The position numbers and the translations under genes are program-made. Below the pieces are notes generated by a model. It searched no databases. It saw only the letters and a list, made by a program, of their open reading frames with translations, and was not told the origin of the DNA. From Chitinophagales bacterium (GTDB lineage: Bacteria > Bacteroidota > Bacteroidia > Chitinophagales > UBA2359), in the NCBI GenBank assembly GCA_041392475.1, contig JAWKLZ010000002.1, positions 2,240,501-2,304,500 of the forward strand: 64,000 nucleotides of DNA, written 5' to 3'. This document shows positions 26,692 through 35,878 of the stretch, piece by piece (the first letter of the stretch is position 1; each line of letters starts with the position of its first letter).

Positions 26692-28554
26692 TCAAGCCCT
26701 CGGTAACAAAACCTTGAAGCTTGTACCGCTACCCAATTGACTGAATACTTCAATGATTCCTTTGTTGAATTGGACGAGTTCGTTGATGAGGTACAAGCCC
26801 ATTCCCGTACCTTTTTCGCCAGCAGTACCTTGGGTGCTTTTGTCTTTTTGGAGGAGGAAAATATGAGGAAGTTTCTCTGGTGAGATGCCGACACCTGTAT
26901 CGGAGATTTGGAGTTGAATGTTGGAGTCCACAGCAAAAGCGGTGATGTTCACCTTCCCTCCATTTGAAGTGAATTTGAGCGCATTGTCCAGTAGATTTCG
27001 GACAATCACTCGCAGGGCATTTTCATTGGCATAGACAGTGAGATTTGAATCTATATCTGTCAGCAGTTCGATGTTTTTTTCTTTAGCCATATTGTCAAAA
27101 AGTTCGCCAATCTCGCATACGATAGCTGCTATATTTACGGATTGAGGATGGTAGGATAGAACATCTTTTTGCAGAATTGCCCAGTTGAGCAGATTGTCGG
27201 TGAGTTGATTGAGGGCGAGGGCTTCTTGCTCTATTTTGTTGCCCAATCGAATGAGGGTAGGATAGTCTTGTTTTTTGAGTAGATAGTTGACCTTCCTGCC
27301 GATTCCTCTAAAAGCGATGGCGGGTTTTCGCATATCGTGACCGATAATGGAAAAAATCTGGTCTTTGGTTAGATTGAGTTGTTCGAGTTTCTCTTTTTGC
27401 GCTTTGATGGTCTCCAAAAGTTCATTTTCCTTCGTCAAACGGGCGATTTCTTCCTCTCGCTTTTCGGCTTCAAAAGTCGTATTCAGTTCCGCTATCTTGT
27501 TTTGAGTTTCTACAGAGTACATTTCTTCCTTCAATGCCGTGTATTTTTCATACGCTTCAAGTGCTTTTTCAAAATTGCCTATTTTTTTGTTGCAATCATA
27601 GAGTTGAAAATAGTCGTCTTTTTCTATGTCTTTCCGACAGCCATATTGTTTGGCAAATGCCAATGTGCGTTCATAATGATGGATTGCGTCATTAAACCGT
27701 CCACAATTATAGTAAAAATTAGCCATGTATGAGCAAGTCTCAGTTATGTTTTGTAGGCTTCCTAATTCCTTTGCCAGTGCAATACCTTTATGAAGATACT
27801 CCCTCATAACTTGTTCCAATTTGGAATATTCTGCTCTATTCACTCGCTTGTCCAAAGCGGCTATCGAAATCGCCCGTTGCACCCCCATATAAGCATACAA
27901 CAAGATATATTCATTATTTTCTTGAACAGCCCATTCCTCCAGCTTACCATAAGCTTCCCTCGCCTCGTAATACTTGAATTCTTGAACAGTCGTATCTCCT
28001 TCTAATATCCATGCTCGTATTTGGTTTTTTGAGGTCACATAGTTCAATGCTTCCTTTGCATAGCGTATTCTATCTTCCCGATTTTCGGACACAATAGCCG
28101 ACATGTAATAATAATGGTCAAAAATCAAGCTTTTGTTTTCTAAATACTTAGCGGCTTCTAAGCCTAAATCCAACAATTCAACAGCCTCATGCACCCTGCC
28201 TAAACCAAACAAGTGTTGCGTTTTGGAGAGTTGCAATTCTAAGCGATATACCACATCCTGCTCCTGCTCAAAAACCATCATTGCCCGATTATATACTTGA
28301 CTAAAGTTGGTTGTATCATTTAAATAGAGCATTATAATTTCTCGCCAAGCTTTGAAGACACTTTCTCTGTCTCCAAACTCTTCAGCCAACTGTGTGTATT
28401 CTTCATGAAAAGCTCCATCTGGATCCAACTCCAATGAATTGTGATAGGGGGGAGTCGAAAAAACCTGCTGGTAGATTTTGAATCTTTCCTGTTTGGTTTT
28501 GCTCGGTATTTGACTGAGCAGCTTCTTTGCTTGTTGGGGGTTGAGGTGTTCCAT
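26692..28554 (-). CDS. TPR-containing soluble histidine kinase
   Basis: A 620-residue sensor kinase with no membrane segment. Residues about 60-350 form tetratricopeptide-like helical repeats (for example ARIYAKEALNYV-type helices, then CGRFNDAIHHYERTLAFAKQ and GNFEKALEAYEKYTALKEEM). A coiled coil follows (QNKIAELNTTFEAEKREEEI, about 355-395), then the dimerisation helix with the phospho-acceptor H406 in IGHDMRKP. The HATPase domain contains the N-box NLLDNALKF, the G1 box SDTGVGIS and the G2 box GTGMGLYL. The TPRs probably sense an intracellular protein or peptide. The most likely target is the LytTR response regulator encoded downstream. This arrangement is common in Bacteroidota. Confidence 0.88.
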   Translation of the reverse strand: MEHLNPQQAKKLLSQIPSKTKQERFKIYQQVFSTPPYHNSLELDPDGAFHEEYTQLAEEFGDRESVFKAWREIIMLYLNDTTNFSQVYNRAMMVFEQEQDVVYRLELQLSKTQHLFGLGRVHEAVELLDLGLEAAKYLENKSLIFDHYYYMSAIVSENREDRIRYAKEALNYVTSKNQIRAWILEGDTTVQEFKYYEAREAYGKLEEWAVQENNEYILLYAYMGVQRAISIAALDKRVNRAEYSKLEQVMREYLHKGIALAKELGSLQNITETCSYMANFYYNCGRFNDAIHHYERTLAFAKQYGCRKDIEKDDYFQLYDCNKKIGNFEKALEAYEKYTALKEEMYSVETQNKIAELNTTFEAEKREEEIARLTKENELLETIKAQKEKLEQLNLTKDQIFSIIGHDMRKPAIAFRGIGRKVNYLLKKQDYPTLIRLGNKIEQEALALNQLTDNLLNWAILQKDVLSYHPQSVNIAAIVCEIGELFDNMAKEKNIELLTDIDSNLTVYANENALRVIVRNLLDNALKFTSNGGKVNITAFAVDSNIQLQISDTGVGISPEKLPHIFLLQKDKSTQGTAGEKGTGMGLYLINELVQFNKGIIEVFSQLGSGTSFKVLLPRA

Positions 28555-28687
28555 ATTGATGTACTCTTCAATTTTTTTTAAAATAAAAGATTGTTGAGTG
28601 TAGGAATTTCAAATTCATAAGTTTCTAATAAAAATGAGAATATATATATTTTATTTTTTAAAAACAATTTGATTAAACGATATTGTA

Positions 28688-29869
28688 CTAAAGCCTTATC
28701 CATTCTTGTGTTTCCCAAGTTTCTACATTTCGCTCTTTCTTGGAGAGGTTTTCCAATAGGGAATCCAAAGACTTCTTTACTTCAATATTAGGGAAACCCA
28801 AAAAATAGGTCATTTCCCACTTCTTCTGTTTAGTCTTTTTGATGGTCAAATAACCTGTTTGAAACAACAAACCTACAATGTCAAGATTTTCGAGGGTAAA
28901 CTTGTCAAAGAAAGTTTCAGGAACTTCTTTGTTCTCCAATTCACTAGGTTTGATTTGGTGGTTTCGAATGCTTTTCACCAAAAAAGTAGGCGTTCCTGTT
29001 GCAAACCAAAAATTGCGAAATCGGCTTTGCTCAAAGAAATTGAGCAGCGAATAGGGATTGTATAGGCGTGTATTTCCTTCAAAAGAATAGCCATCGTACC
29101 AAAGTTGAATACCTGTTAGCAATTCCTCTTTTGGCATTTGCAATCGTTCTGCACTGCGCTGAATATAAGGGTCAAAATATTGAAGCAGTTCTTTTTGTGT
29201 AATGCCTAGTAAATCATGGGCAACAGGTGAGATGGACAAATCGGTCAAGTTGTTCAAATCAGAAAACAAACTCACCTTGCTGAACTTAGAAACTCCTGTA
29301 ACAAATAGGAATTGAATGTGTCCATTTTTTTCTAAATCCTTCAAAGGACTAAAAAAATCCCTCAATACTTCTTGATTTGCTTTGGCTTTAGGTATTTCTA
29401 TCAAAAAATCAACGATAGGTTTATCGTATTCGTCCACCAATACCACCACGGGCTTGCCTTTTTGAGCAATTTGTTCCACCAAAGATTTGAATTGAAGGGA
29501 AAGAGAGACGGTAGGAACTTGAAGTTCATATTTTTTAGCATATTCTCCTATTTCATAGCTAAGATGTTCTTCCAAGTTTTCAACTCGATGTCCATAGGAG
29601 GCAAAATCAAACTGCAAAATGGGATAGGATTCCCAATTGTATTCCGTTTTTTGTGCAATAGCCAGGTTTTGAAACAGTTCTTTTTGCCCCGAAAAAATAT
29701 ATTGAAGAGTAGAGAGCAACAAGGATTTGCCAAAACGACGGGGGCGAGAAAGGAAATACAATTTTCCTTCTAATATCAATTCATAGATTTGAAGTGTTTT
29801 ATCTACATAAATCAAATCCCTCTCTATGATTTCTTTAAAATTTTGCCGTCCTGTAGGTAATCTTTTCAT
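28688..29869 (-). CDS. AAA-ATPase-like protein lacking its C-terminal nuclease-like domain
   Basis: A 393-residue member of the AAA-ATPase_like (PF09820) family. It starts with the family's MKRLPTGRQNFKEIIERDLI, and has RPRRFGKSLLLSTL as its P-loop, KPVVVLVDEYDKPI as Walker B, and FLFVTGVSKFSKVSLFSDLN as sensor segment. Usual members have about 510-550 residues, with a PD-(D/E)XK-like domain (PDDEXK_9) at the C-terminus. This one stops after the ATPase and winged-helix part (GLLFQTGYLTIKKT, then EMTYFLGFPNIEV), so the nuclease-like domain is missing. The family is often proposed to act on DNA, but its role is unproven. It is probably a decaying or specialised copy. Confidence 0.8.
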   Translation of the reverse strand: MKRLPTGRQNFKEIIERDLIYVDKTLQIYELILEGKLYFLSRPRRFGKSLLLSTLQYIFSGQKELFQNLAIAQKTEYNWESYPILQFDFASYGHRVENLEEHLSYEIGEYAKKYELQVPTVSLSLQFKSLVEQIAQKGKPVVVLVDEYDKPIVDFLIEIPKAKANQEVLRDFFSPLKDLEKNGHIQFLFVTGVSKFSKVSLFSDLNNLTDLSISPVAHDLLGITQKELLQYFDPYIQRSAERLQMPKEELLTGIQLWYDGYSFEGNTRLYNPYSLLNFFEQSRFRNFWFATGTPTFLVKSIRNHQIKPSELENKEVPETFFDKFTLENLDIVGLLFQTGYLTIKKTKQKKWEMTYFLGFPNIEVKKSLDSLLENLSKKERNVETWETQEWIRL

Positions 29870-29873
29870 TTTC

Positions 29874-29881
29874 CAAAGATA
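29874..29881 (-). promoter_or_regulatory. -7 box giving a very short leader for the AAA-ATPase-like gene
   Basis: TATCTTTG on the minus strand, a perfect TAnnTTTG, ends only 4 bp before the ATG at 29869. If used, the transcript would be almost leaderless. No TTTG is seen at the -33 position. Confidence 0.35.
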
Positions 29882-29900
29882 AAGAAAAGAAGTGAAAAAA

Positions 29901-29942
29901 AGAGAGGCGAGAAATGCTTAAATGCACACTTCTCGCCTCTCT
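29901..29942 (-). terminator. Strong terminator after the OmpA lipoprotein gene
   Basis: 13-bp perfect stem AGAGAGGCGAGAA / TTCTCGCCTCTCT, followed on the minus strand by TTTTTTCACTTCTTTTC, 24 bp past the OmpA gene stop. Confidence 0.8.
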
Positions 29943-29965
29943 TTTCTCGCTTCTAAAAATTTCAA

Positions 29966-30889
29966 TTATTTAGGCGCATTATTCGGATTCAACAAGTCGT
30001 AAAACTGATTCAACTTTGGCAAAATAATGATTCTGGTACGACGATTAATAGAACGTCCTTCTGCATTGTCATTGCTTGCCAAGGAGTTGTACTCGCCTCT
30101 GCCTGCTGCAATCAACCTATTGGGATCAATCTTATATGCTTGTTGCAATACACGCACTACGGCGGTAGCTCTCTTCACACTCAAATCCCAGTTGTCTGTC
30201 ATACAAGCATTTTTAATCGGCACGTTGTCTGTATAACCTTCAACCATTACCTCCAATTCTGGTCTGGATTCGATAATTTGGGCAATTTTACCCAAAACTT
30301 CATTGGCTCTTGGAGTCAATTCAGCACTACCACTTTTATAAAGCATCTTGTCAGAAAGATTGACAAATACCACTGTCTTATCCACTTTTATCTCCACATC
30401 ATTGTCTTCAATACCTTCCTTCAATACACTTTTTAAGTTGAAGGCCAATGCCAAGTTGATAGAATCAGCCTTGGTTTTCGCATTTTGAAGTAAATGAATG
30501 TATTTATCTTTTTTCTCCAATTGGCTCAAGGTTTCCTTGATATTGTCATTTGCAGTTTTTGATAAAACCGTCAAATCACCCACTTGTGAAAACTGTTTAT
30601 CTCTTGTTTCTTTCGCATCTGTCACTTGACCTTGCAAGCCCATAATTTGCTCCTCTCTGAGTTTCAATGAGCTATTTGCTGTATTGAGTTCGCCTTGCAA
30701 TTTTACTTTTTCTTGCTCACAACCAGAAAGGCGATTCAAAGCTGTGCTCAACTGCTCTCCACATTCGGTTAAACCTTTATTGGCCTCATTCAGTTGTGAT
30801 TGCAGCGCACTGTATTGTTTTTTACTCATACAAGAGGTCATGACAACCACCATACATAAAAATACCACATACTTCATTTGTGACTTCAT
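29966..30889 (-). CDS. OmpA-family peptidoglycan-binding lipoprotein
   Basis: A 307-residue outer-membrane lipoprotein with lipobox VVMTSC (C20). Residues about 30-150 form a coiled coil (SALQSQLNEANKGLTECGEQ, EGELN..LREEQIMGLQGQV). The C-terminal OmpA/MotB domain (about 175-295) contains VMVEGYTDNVPIKN, WDLSVKRATAVVRVL and the NRRTRIIILPK peptidoglycan-contact motif with conserved D and R. It should bridge the outer membrane and the peptidoglycan. The start could be the ATG at 30889 or that four codons on (MKYVVFLCMV). It is monocistronic. Confidence 0.9.
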   Translation of the reverse strand: MKSQMKYVVFLCMVVVMTSCMSKKQYSALQSQLNEANKGLTECGEQLSTALNRLSGCEQEKVKLQGELNTANSSLKLREEQIMGLQGQVTDAKETRDKQFSQVGDLTVLSKTANDNIKETLSQLEKKDKYIHLLQNAKTKADSINLALAFNLKSVLKEGIEDNDVEIKVDKTVVFVNLSDKMLYKSGSAELTPRANEVLGKIAQIIESRPELEVMVEGYTDNVPIKNACMTDNWDLSVKRATAVVRVLQQAYKIDPNRLIAAGRGEYNSLASNDNAEGRSINRRTRIIILPKLNQFYDLLNPNNAPK

Positions 30890-31334
30890 AGAAAAAAATG
30901 ATTTTTTAGGAAATTAAAAAAATGTTGATGATAAAAATTTAAGTAACTATTAGACTTCAATACTTGATTATGGTAACGGCATATTATTTGTTTTCAAAAA
31001 AATAATTAACCAGCTAATAATCAAATTTTTATGCCATCGATATTTATAGGAAAAATGGTAAAAGCCCTATGAATTCGTACAATGCAATAACCTTAATATT
31101 GCATTTTTATTTTATCAAAAAGAAGACTGCAACTATTTAATTTTCAATACATCGGGATATTTATAGGGTTGCTTAAAAACTATCTAAGCTAAAATCTAAT
31201 TATTCATTTGTGAATGAATAATTTTTGATAATTATCTTTAATGACTACAATCCATCAATGTTAAAAAAACAAAATAAACCTAAGGAAGTTTAAAGGTAGA
31301 TAAAATTTCAAGAGAAACAGGATAAAACAACAAC
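30890..31334. other. Intergenic spacer between divergent genes
   Basis: 445 AT-rich bp between the divergent OmpA and oxidoreductase genes. Promoters for both must lie here, but no clear TAnnTTTG box, RNA gene or repeat was seen. Confidence 0.35.
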
Positions 31335-32444
31335 ATGAAGGATGTATTGATCATTGGAGGAGGATTAGCAGGACTAACAAGTGCTATACACCTTTCTAAA
31401 GCGGGGTTGCAGGTGATATTGATTGAAAAAAAATACTATCCACTCAATAAAGTTTGTGGTGAATACATCTCCAATGAAGTCCTCCCTTATTGGCATACTT
31501 TAGGGATTCACCCATCTACTTTATCTCCCAAAGAAATGACCCGTTTTCAACTAAGTTCACCCTCGGGCAAATCCATTGAAAAGCCTTTGGATTTGGGAGG
31601 ATTCAGCGTCAGACGCTATACATTGGATGAATATCTTTACCAGCATGTTCTGCAAACCGACACAGAAATACACTTAAATACAACTGTCCAAAGCATTGAA
31701 TATAAAGACGATTTTTTTGCAGTAATGACCACACAAGGAGTTATTTTTGAAGCGAAAGTAGTGATTGGAGGCTATGGCAAACGATCGTTGATAGACAAAA
31801 ATTTGAAGCGGTCATTTTTTCAAGACCGTTCGTATTATATTGGTGTAAAACAATATTTTGAAATGCCTTTTCCCGATGATTTAGTCGCATTGCACAACTT
31901 TGAAGGAGGTTACTGTGGGGTTAGTAAAGTCGAAAACGACTGGGTGAATGTAGCCTATTTGACCACCAAGCAGAGTTTGCAGAAATATGGCACTATTGAC
32001 AATTTACAGCAAAAGGCACTGAGTAGCAATCCTTTTTTGAAGGAAATTTTTGAATTAGGCAAACCCGTTTATGAAAAACCTTATGTTATTTCCAATGTTT
32101 CTTTTCAAACCAAACAACAAGTTTGCGACCATGTTTTGATGTGTGGAGATGCCGCAGGAATGATCAGTCCACTTTGCGGCAATGGAATGGCTATGGCAAT
32201 TCATTCAGCTAACATCGCATCTGAAGTGGTAATAGATTTTTTGAATGGAAAAATAAGCAGAACATCAATGGAAGAACGGTATAAAAATGAGTGGAATGAC
32301 TTATTTAAAAACCGTCTTTTTTGGGGCAGACACTTACAAAAATTCATGGGACATTCACTCGTTTCAGAATTTTCGGTGCGTGGGCTTCAATGGCTACCTT
32401 TTCTACTAAATGGCATTATTAGACAAACACATGGCACGAATTGA
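31335..32444 (+). CDS. FAD-dependent oxidoreductase, geranylgeranyl-reductase/halogenase-like
   Basis: A 369-residue flavoprotein with an N-terminal dinucleotide fold (IIGGGLAGLTSAIHLSKAGL, glycines 8-13), then EKKYYPLNKVCGEYIS, which matches the GG-reductase-like/UbiH family. The FAD ribityl contact is CGDAAGMISPLCGNGMAMA (about 274-292). Likely chemistry is reduction of polyprenyl double bonds or hydroxylation of a quinone or polyene precursor. Such enzymes in Bacteroidota often lie in flexirubin or lipid-modification clusters, but no such partners are next to it here. It is followed 87 bp later by a SPOR-like lipoprotein gene and is likely monocistronic. Whether it works with the GGGP synthase at 59997-60770, 28 kb away, is speculation. 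Confidence 0.8.
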   Translation: MKDVLIIGGGLAGLTSAIHLSKAGLQVILIEKKYYPLNKVCGEYISNEVLPYWHTLGIHPSTLSPKEMTRFQLSSPSGKSIEKPLDLGGFSVRRYTLDEYLYQHVLQTDTEIHLNTTVQSIEYKDDFFAVMTTQGVIFEAKVVIGGYGKRSLIDKNLKRSFFQDRSYYIGVKQYFEMPFPDDLVALHNFEGGYCGVSKVENDWVNVAYLTTKQSLQKYGTIDNLQQKALSSNPFLKEIFELGKPVYEKPYVISNVSFQTKQQVCDHVLMCGDAAGMISPLCGNGMAMAIHSANIASEVVIDFLNGKISRTSMEERYKNEWNDLFKNRLFWGRHLQKFMGHSLVSEFSVRGLQWLPFLLNGIIRQTHGTN

Positions 32445-32531
32445 GTTTTTTTATCGTAGGAACGCAATTATTAACGTTCAAAGCAGTAAATTAGCTTCAA
32501 TATTATTTTTAACCTAAAAAATACTAAGACA

Positions 32532-32951
32532 ATGCTTAAAAACTTATTGTTTGCATTTTGTATCCTTTTTGTTTGTTCAGCTCAGTTTGGCTGCAAAGGG
32601 TCTAAAAAATCTGTTCAAACCCCTATATTGATTGGTGGGTTTGATAAAAAAGACATCTACTTCAAAGTACAAGTAGGCGCATTCACTACTCCAAAATCAG
32701 AAGATGATCCTTTCTTTGAAGGAGTTGCAGGAATGGAAGTGATGATGGATACTAGTCCTAATGGCTTGACACGCTATTCTACTGGTGAATTCAATGATTA
32801 CGACGAAGCAGATGCACTAGAACAACAACTCAAAGCCAAGGGATATGCTGAAGCCTTTGTGGTAGCGTATGGGCGACGAGATGACGGCTTTGACCAACGC
32901 ATCGAAATGCCTATGAAACAACTCATGGAGTTGTACAACAAGGCGAACTAG
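32532..32951 (+). CDS. SPOR-like lipoprotein
   Basis: A 139-residue lipoprotein (CSAQFGCKGSKKS, predicted acylated Cys about position 21). The mature part resembles the SPOR fold: YFKVQVGAFTTPKSEDDPF, then RYSTGEFNDYDEADALEQQL and KGYAEAFVVAYG. The beta-alpha-beta repeat and the [VI]QVGAF start are diagnostic. SPOR domains bind denuded glycan strands at division sites, which fits a periplasmic role. The C-terminus (RIEMPMKQLMELYNKAN) is an added helix. It lies between the oxidoreductase and the GH10 xylanase and could be transcribed with either. No clear promoter was seen. Confidence 0.75.
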   Translation: MLKNLLFAFCILFVCSAQFGCKGSKKSVQTPILIGGFDKKDIYFKVQVGAFTTPKSEDDPFFEGVAGMEVMMDTSPNGLTRYSTGEFNDYDEADALEQQLKAKGYAEAFVVAYGRRDDGFDQRIEMPMKQLMELYNKAN

Positions 32952-33048
32952 TACAGGAATTAGCAAATTAACTGTACATTCATCAAATGAGGGCAAAACC
33001 AAACATGCCCTCATCTGATGAATAGCAAAATATTTATACAGTGACTTT

Positions 33049-35202
33049 ATGAAACACATCTACCTCCTTACATTGATTCTTTTACTTCTATCTGCTGTTT
33101 CAATATCGGCACAAGATGGCTATCATCAGCGATTGTTGACGCAGTTGGAGGAGGAGTATGGCTTGGTCGGTGGCGAATGGATAGTGAGTGGCAGTGAGTT
33201 TACGACCATGAGCAATGTGTTTTATTGGGGATTGAGCCATTATACACTGGAAGATGCAGAAGGACAAACATTTACAAAGTCTATTACAGCAACAGTAAGC
33301 GAATTGGCAGAAAATCCTTGGAGTAGTGGTGTGGGCATTATCAACAATCAACCCATTGAAGTAGGTGACAAACTTTTGATAGTGGTTTGGATGCGTGGCA
33401 CTACTGCAACGGCGGAAGGAGCGTTTACAAGTATGTATTTTGAAGACAATACAAACTATGTGAAGGAGGTAAATATGGAAGCAAAAATCTCCAAAGAATG
33501 GCAGCAATATTTTATACCTTTTGAATCCAAACGCCATTTTGATTCTTGGGAGGCTCAGATTGCTTGGCACTTGAATTTTCATCTGCAAACCGTTGAAATT
33601 GGAGGTTTGGCAGTCCTGAATTATGGTAAAGCGTATGAATTTCTTCAACTTCCAGAAGAAACGAACCTAACCTACGATGGTAGGGCAGCAAATGCTGCTT
33701 GGCGCACTTCGGCGGCGGAACGTATTGATACACATCGCAAAGCCAACTTACAAATAACAGTAGTGGATGAAAACGGCAGGCCTATTCCCAACGCTACAGT
33801 TGGCGTAAAAATGCAGCAACACGATTATGCTTTTGGAACATCAATAGTCGGTTGTGCGGTTGTAGAAAACGATTGTCAGGAGGATATTTATCAAGAAAAA
33901 ATCCTCAATCTTGATGGCAAAGGACATGGCTTCAATCAGGTGACATTTGAAAATGACATGAATTGGAATGTGTGGGAAGAAAACGAACTCAGCACACCTG
34001 AGCAAACAATTTCTGCTATACAATGGCTGGTGGATCACCATATTCAAGTGCGAGGCCGCACACTTGTAGAACCTTCTTGGGATATGATGCCGAGTGATAT
34101 GATTGGTCATAGTGGAGATATCAATTATTTAAAAAACCGTATTGACCAACATTTAGAAAATATGCTTCACTTCCCTGCTATTGCAGAAAATGTGCAAGAA
34201 TGGGATGTGATGAACGAACTGCTTGGAAATAGGAGTTTGGAATTTGCTTTTGTAGGAAAAAGTAACTACTTGACAGGACGTGAGTTATATGCCGAAATTT
34301 TTAAAAAAGCCCGTAAGGAATCTCCCGACATGATTGCTTACCTCAATGATTGTGTGGCAATTTGTGCAGACGAAGGTAATGGCAATGCCGCAGACTACAA
34401 CCGCTTCAAAACTTACCTTCAAGAACTCATAGACAAAGGAGTGCAAATTGATGGAGTTGGTTTTCAGGCGCATATAGGAAAAAATCCTATTTCTCCCGAA
34501 ACGATTTATAATACTCTGGAAAATTTTTATCAGACATTCGGATTAAAGATAAAAATCACCGAATTTGATATGGTACAAATGAGTAAGAGTGTATCAGCAG
34601 ATTATATGCGTGACTTTCTGACAGTTGTATTTAGTCATCCAAGCACCGAAGGTTTTTTAATGGACGGTTTTTGGGATTCTAAACATGGCTTGGGTGATGC
34701 AGTGCTATTTGACAACAATTGGCATCTAAAGCCTTCAGGACAGTCATTTATTGACTTGGTTTTCAAAGAATGGTGGACAAATAAAACATTGCTTACCAAT
34801 GAAAATGGTCGCATCAATATCCGTGCTTTCAAAGGTTCGTACAACATTCCCGTCAATTTCAATGGCGAAACCTATTCGACTACGCTTCAATTGAAGGCGG
34901 ATGAAACTTTGGTTATAGAATTGCCAATTACAACAAGTATTGAAGAAATAGAGCACCAAAATCGGTTTGTGCTGTATCCAAATCCTTCAAATGGTACATT
35001 TGAACTTCAATACGATTTTCCACAAAATGGAACTTTGCAGTTTGGAGTATATGATATCTTAGGTCGTCCATTGCAAAATTTCTCCAAAAATGTCATTCCT
35101 CAAAAAATGTTTACCCATCCATTTGAACTAAAATCGGGCATTTATTTTGTGAAAGTACAAGATGGGCAGCGAATCATGGTAGAAAAAGTAATCGTGCAAT
35201 AG
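33049..35202 (+). CDS. GH10 endo-beta-1,4-xylanase with T9SS sorting domain
   Basis: A 717-residue secreted glycoside hydrolase. The signal peptide is YLLTLILLLLSAVSISAQ. Residues about 30-205 are a jelly-roll, CBM-like domain. Residues about 215-280 are a small beta domain (LQITVVDENGRPIPNATV), followed by a family-10 barrel with acid/base E390 in EWDVMNELLG and nucleophile E505 in KITEFDM. The C-terminal sorting domain (about 640-717) starts FVLYPNPSNGTFEL. It should cleave xylan or related beta-1,4-linked pentosans at the cell surface and is exported by the type IX system. No SusC/SusD pair or other polysaccharide-utilisation genes surround it, so it acts as an orphan hydrolase. It was probably acquired or kept for plant or algal xylan (inference). 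Confidence 0.9.
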   Translation: MKHIYLLTLILLLLSAVSISAQDGYHQRLLTQLEEEYGLVGGEWIVSGSEFTTMSNVFYWGLSHYTLEDAEGQTFTKSITATVSELAENPWSSGVGIINNQPIEVGDKLLIVVWMRGTTATAEGAFTSMYFEDNTNYVKEVNMEAKISKEWQQYFIPFESKRHFDSWEAQIAWHLNFHLQTVEIGGLAVLNYGKAYEFLQLPEETNLTYDGRAANAAWRTSAAERIDTHRKANLQITVVDENGRPIPNATVGVKMQQHDYAFGTSIVGCAVVENDCQEDIYQEKILNLDGKGHGFNQVTFENDMNWNVWEENELSTPEQTISAIQWLVDHHIQVRGRTLVEPSWDMMPSDMIGHSGDINYLKNRIDQHLENMLHFPAIAENVQEWDVMNELLGNRSLEFAFVGKSNYLTGRELYAEIFKKARKESPDMIAYLNDCVAICADEGNGNAADYNRFKTYLQELIDKGVQIDGVGFQAHIGKNPISPETIYNTLENFYQTFGLKIKITEFDMVQMSKSVSADYMRDFLTVVFSHPSTEGFLMDGFWDSKHGLGDAVLFDNNWHLKPSGQSFIDLVFKEWWTNKTLLTNENGRINIRAFKGSYNIPVNFNGETYSTTLQLKADETLVIELPITTSIEEIEHQNRFVLYPNPSNGTFELQYDFPQNGTLQFGVYDILGRPLQNFSKNVIPQKMFTHPFELKSGIYFVKVQDGQRIMVEKVIVQ

Positions 35203-35242
35203 CACTGTAACCAATGTTACTATGAACCATTGGCGTTTTGCG

Positions 35243-35250
35243 TATCTTTG
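35243..35250 (+). promoter_or_regulatory. -7 box for the DUF983 gene
   Basis: TATCTTTG, a perfect match to TAnnTTTG, 21 bp before the ATG at 35271. The best -33 candidate (TTAC at 35217-35220) is weak. Confidence 0.5.
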
Positions 35251-35270
35251 TAGGATAAAAATACCACATC

Positions 35271-35639
35271 ATGAAGCAAAGACTTTGGACCATTCTAAGT
35301 TTAAAATGTCCTCGATGCCACAAAGGAAAATTGTTTGAGAACCCCAATCCATACAATATCAATGATATTGATAAAATGCCTTCTCACTGTCCTGAATGTA
35401 ACCTAAACTATGAACCCGAAATAGGATTTTGGTATGGGGCGATGTTTGTCAGTTATGCTGTTACTGCCGTTATTTTGATTGTAGTACTGGGTTTTTCCTT
35501 GATTCTGTGGGGCTACATTAGCCGAACTTATTTGTGGATTTGCATTGCTTTTATATTGTTAATTTGGCCTTATATGTTTAGATTGTCGAGGTCTATATGG
35601 CTAAATATCTCTCAGTTTGTAGATAAACACATACAATAA
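35271..35639 (+). CDS. DUF983 membrane protein
   Basis: 122 residues. An N-terminal zinc ribbon has two CxxC pairs (CPRCHKGKLF and CPECNLNY). Two hydrophobic helices follow (AMFVSYAVTAVILIVVLGFS and IAFILLIWPYMFRLSR) with the YEPEIGFWYGAMFVSYA signature of DUF983. It is an inner-membrane protein of unknown function found in many Bacteroidota and alpha-proteobacteria. It is transcribed from its own -7 box. No functional link to the xylanase or the SulP transporter is apparent. Confidence 0.88.
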   Translation: MKQRLWTILSLKCPRCHKGKLFENPNPYNINDIDKMPSHCPECNLNYEPEIGFWYGAMFVSYAVTAVILIVVLGFSLILWGYISRTYLWICIAFILLIWPYMFRLSRSIWLNISQFVDKHIQ

Positions 35640-35878
35640 GAAATTGTAAAAAAATAGCATCCTCTTATTCCCTTTGCATTTACATGCTCAAAACTATTGG
35701 ACTTTGGATGTACCAAAGGCACAAGGGCAAAGAAAAATATTTAATATTTGATACCCAACGATTTAAAATCAAATAATACAACTCCATAAACCTGTTGCGA
35801 TCATTTATTTGAAATCTTTAGTCTTGCATCTGTCATCCAAAATCTAAATTACCTAGCACTTTTAGAATTTTTGCCAAC

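Noticed and set aside
26417..26695. 92-codon open frame on the minus strand between kinase and regulator
   Set aside because: Very hydrophobic, AT-rich chance frame; its end overlaps the kinase 3' end and no family is visible.
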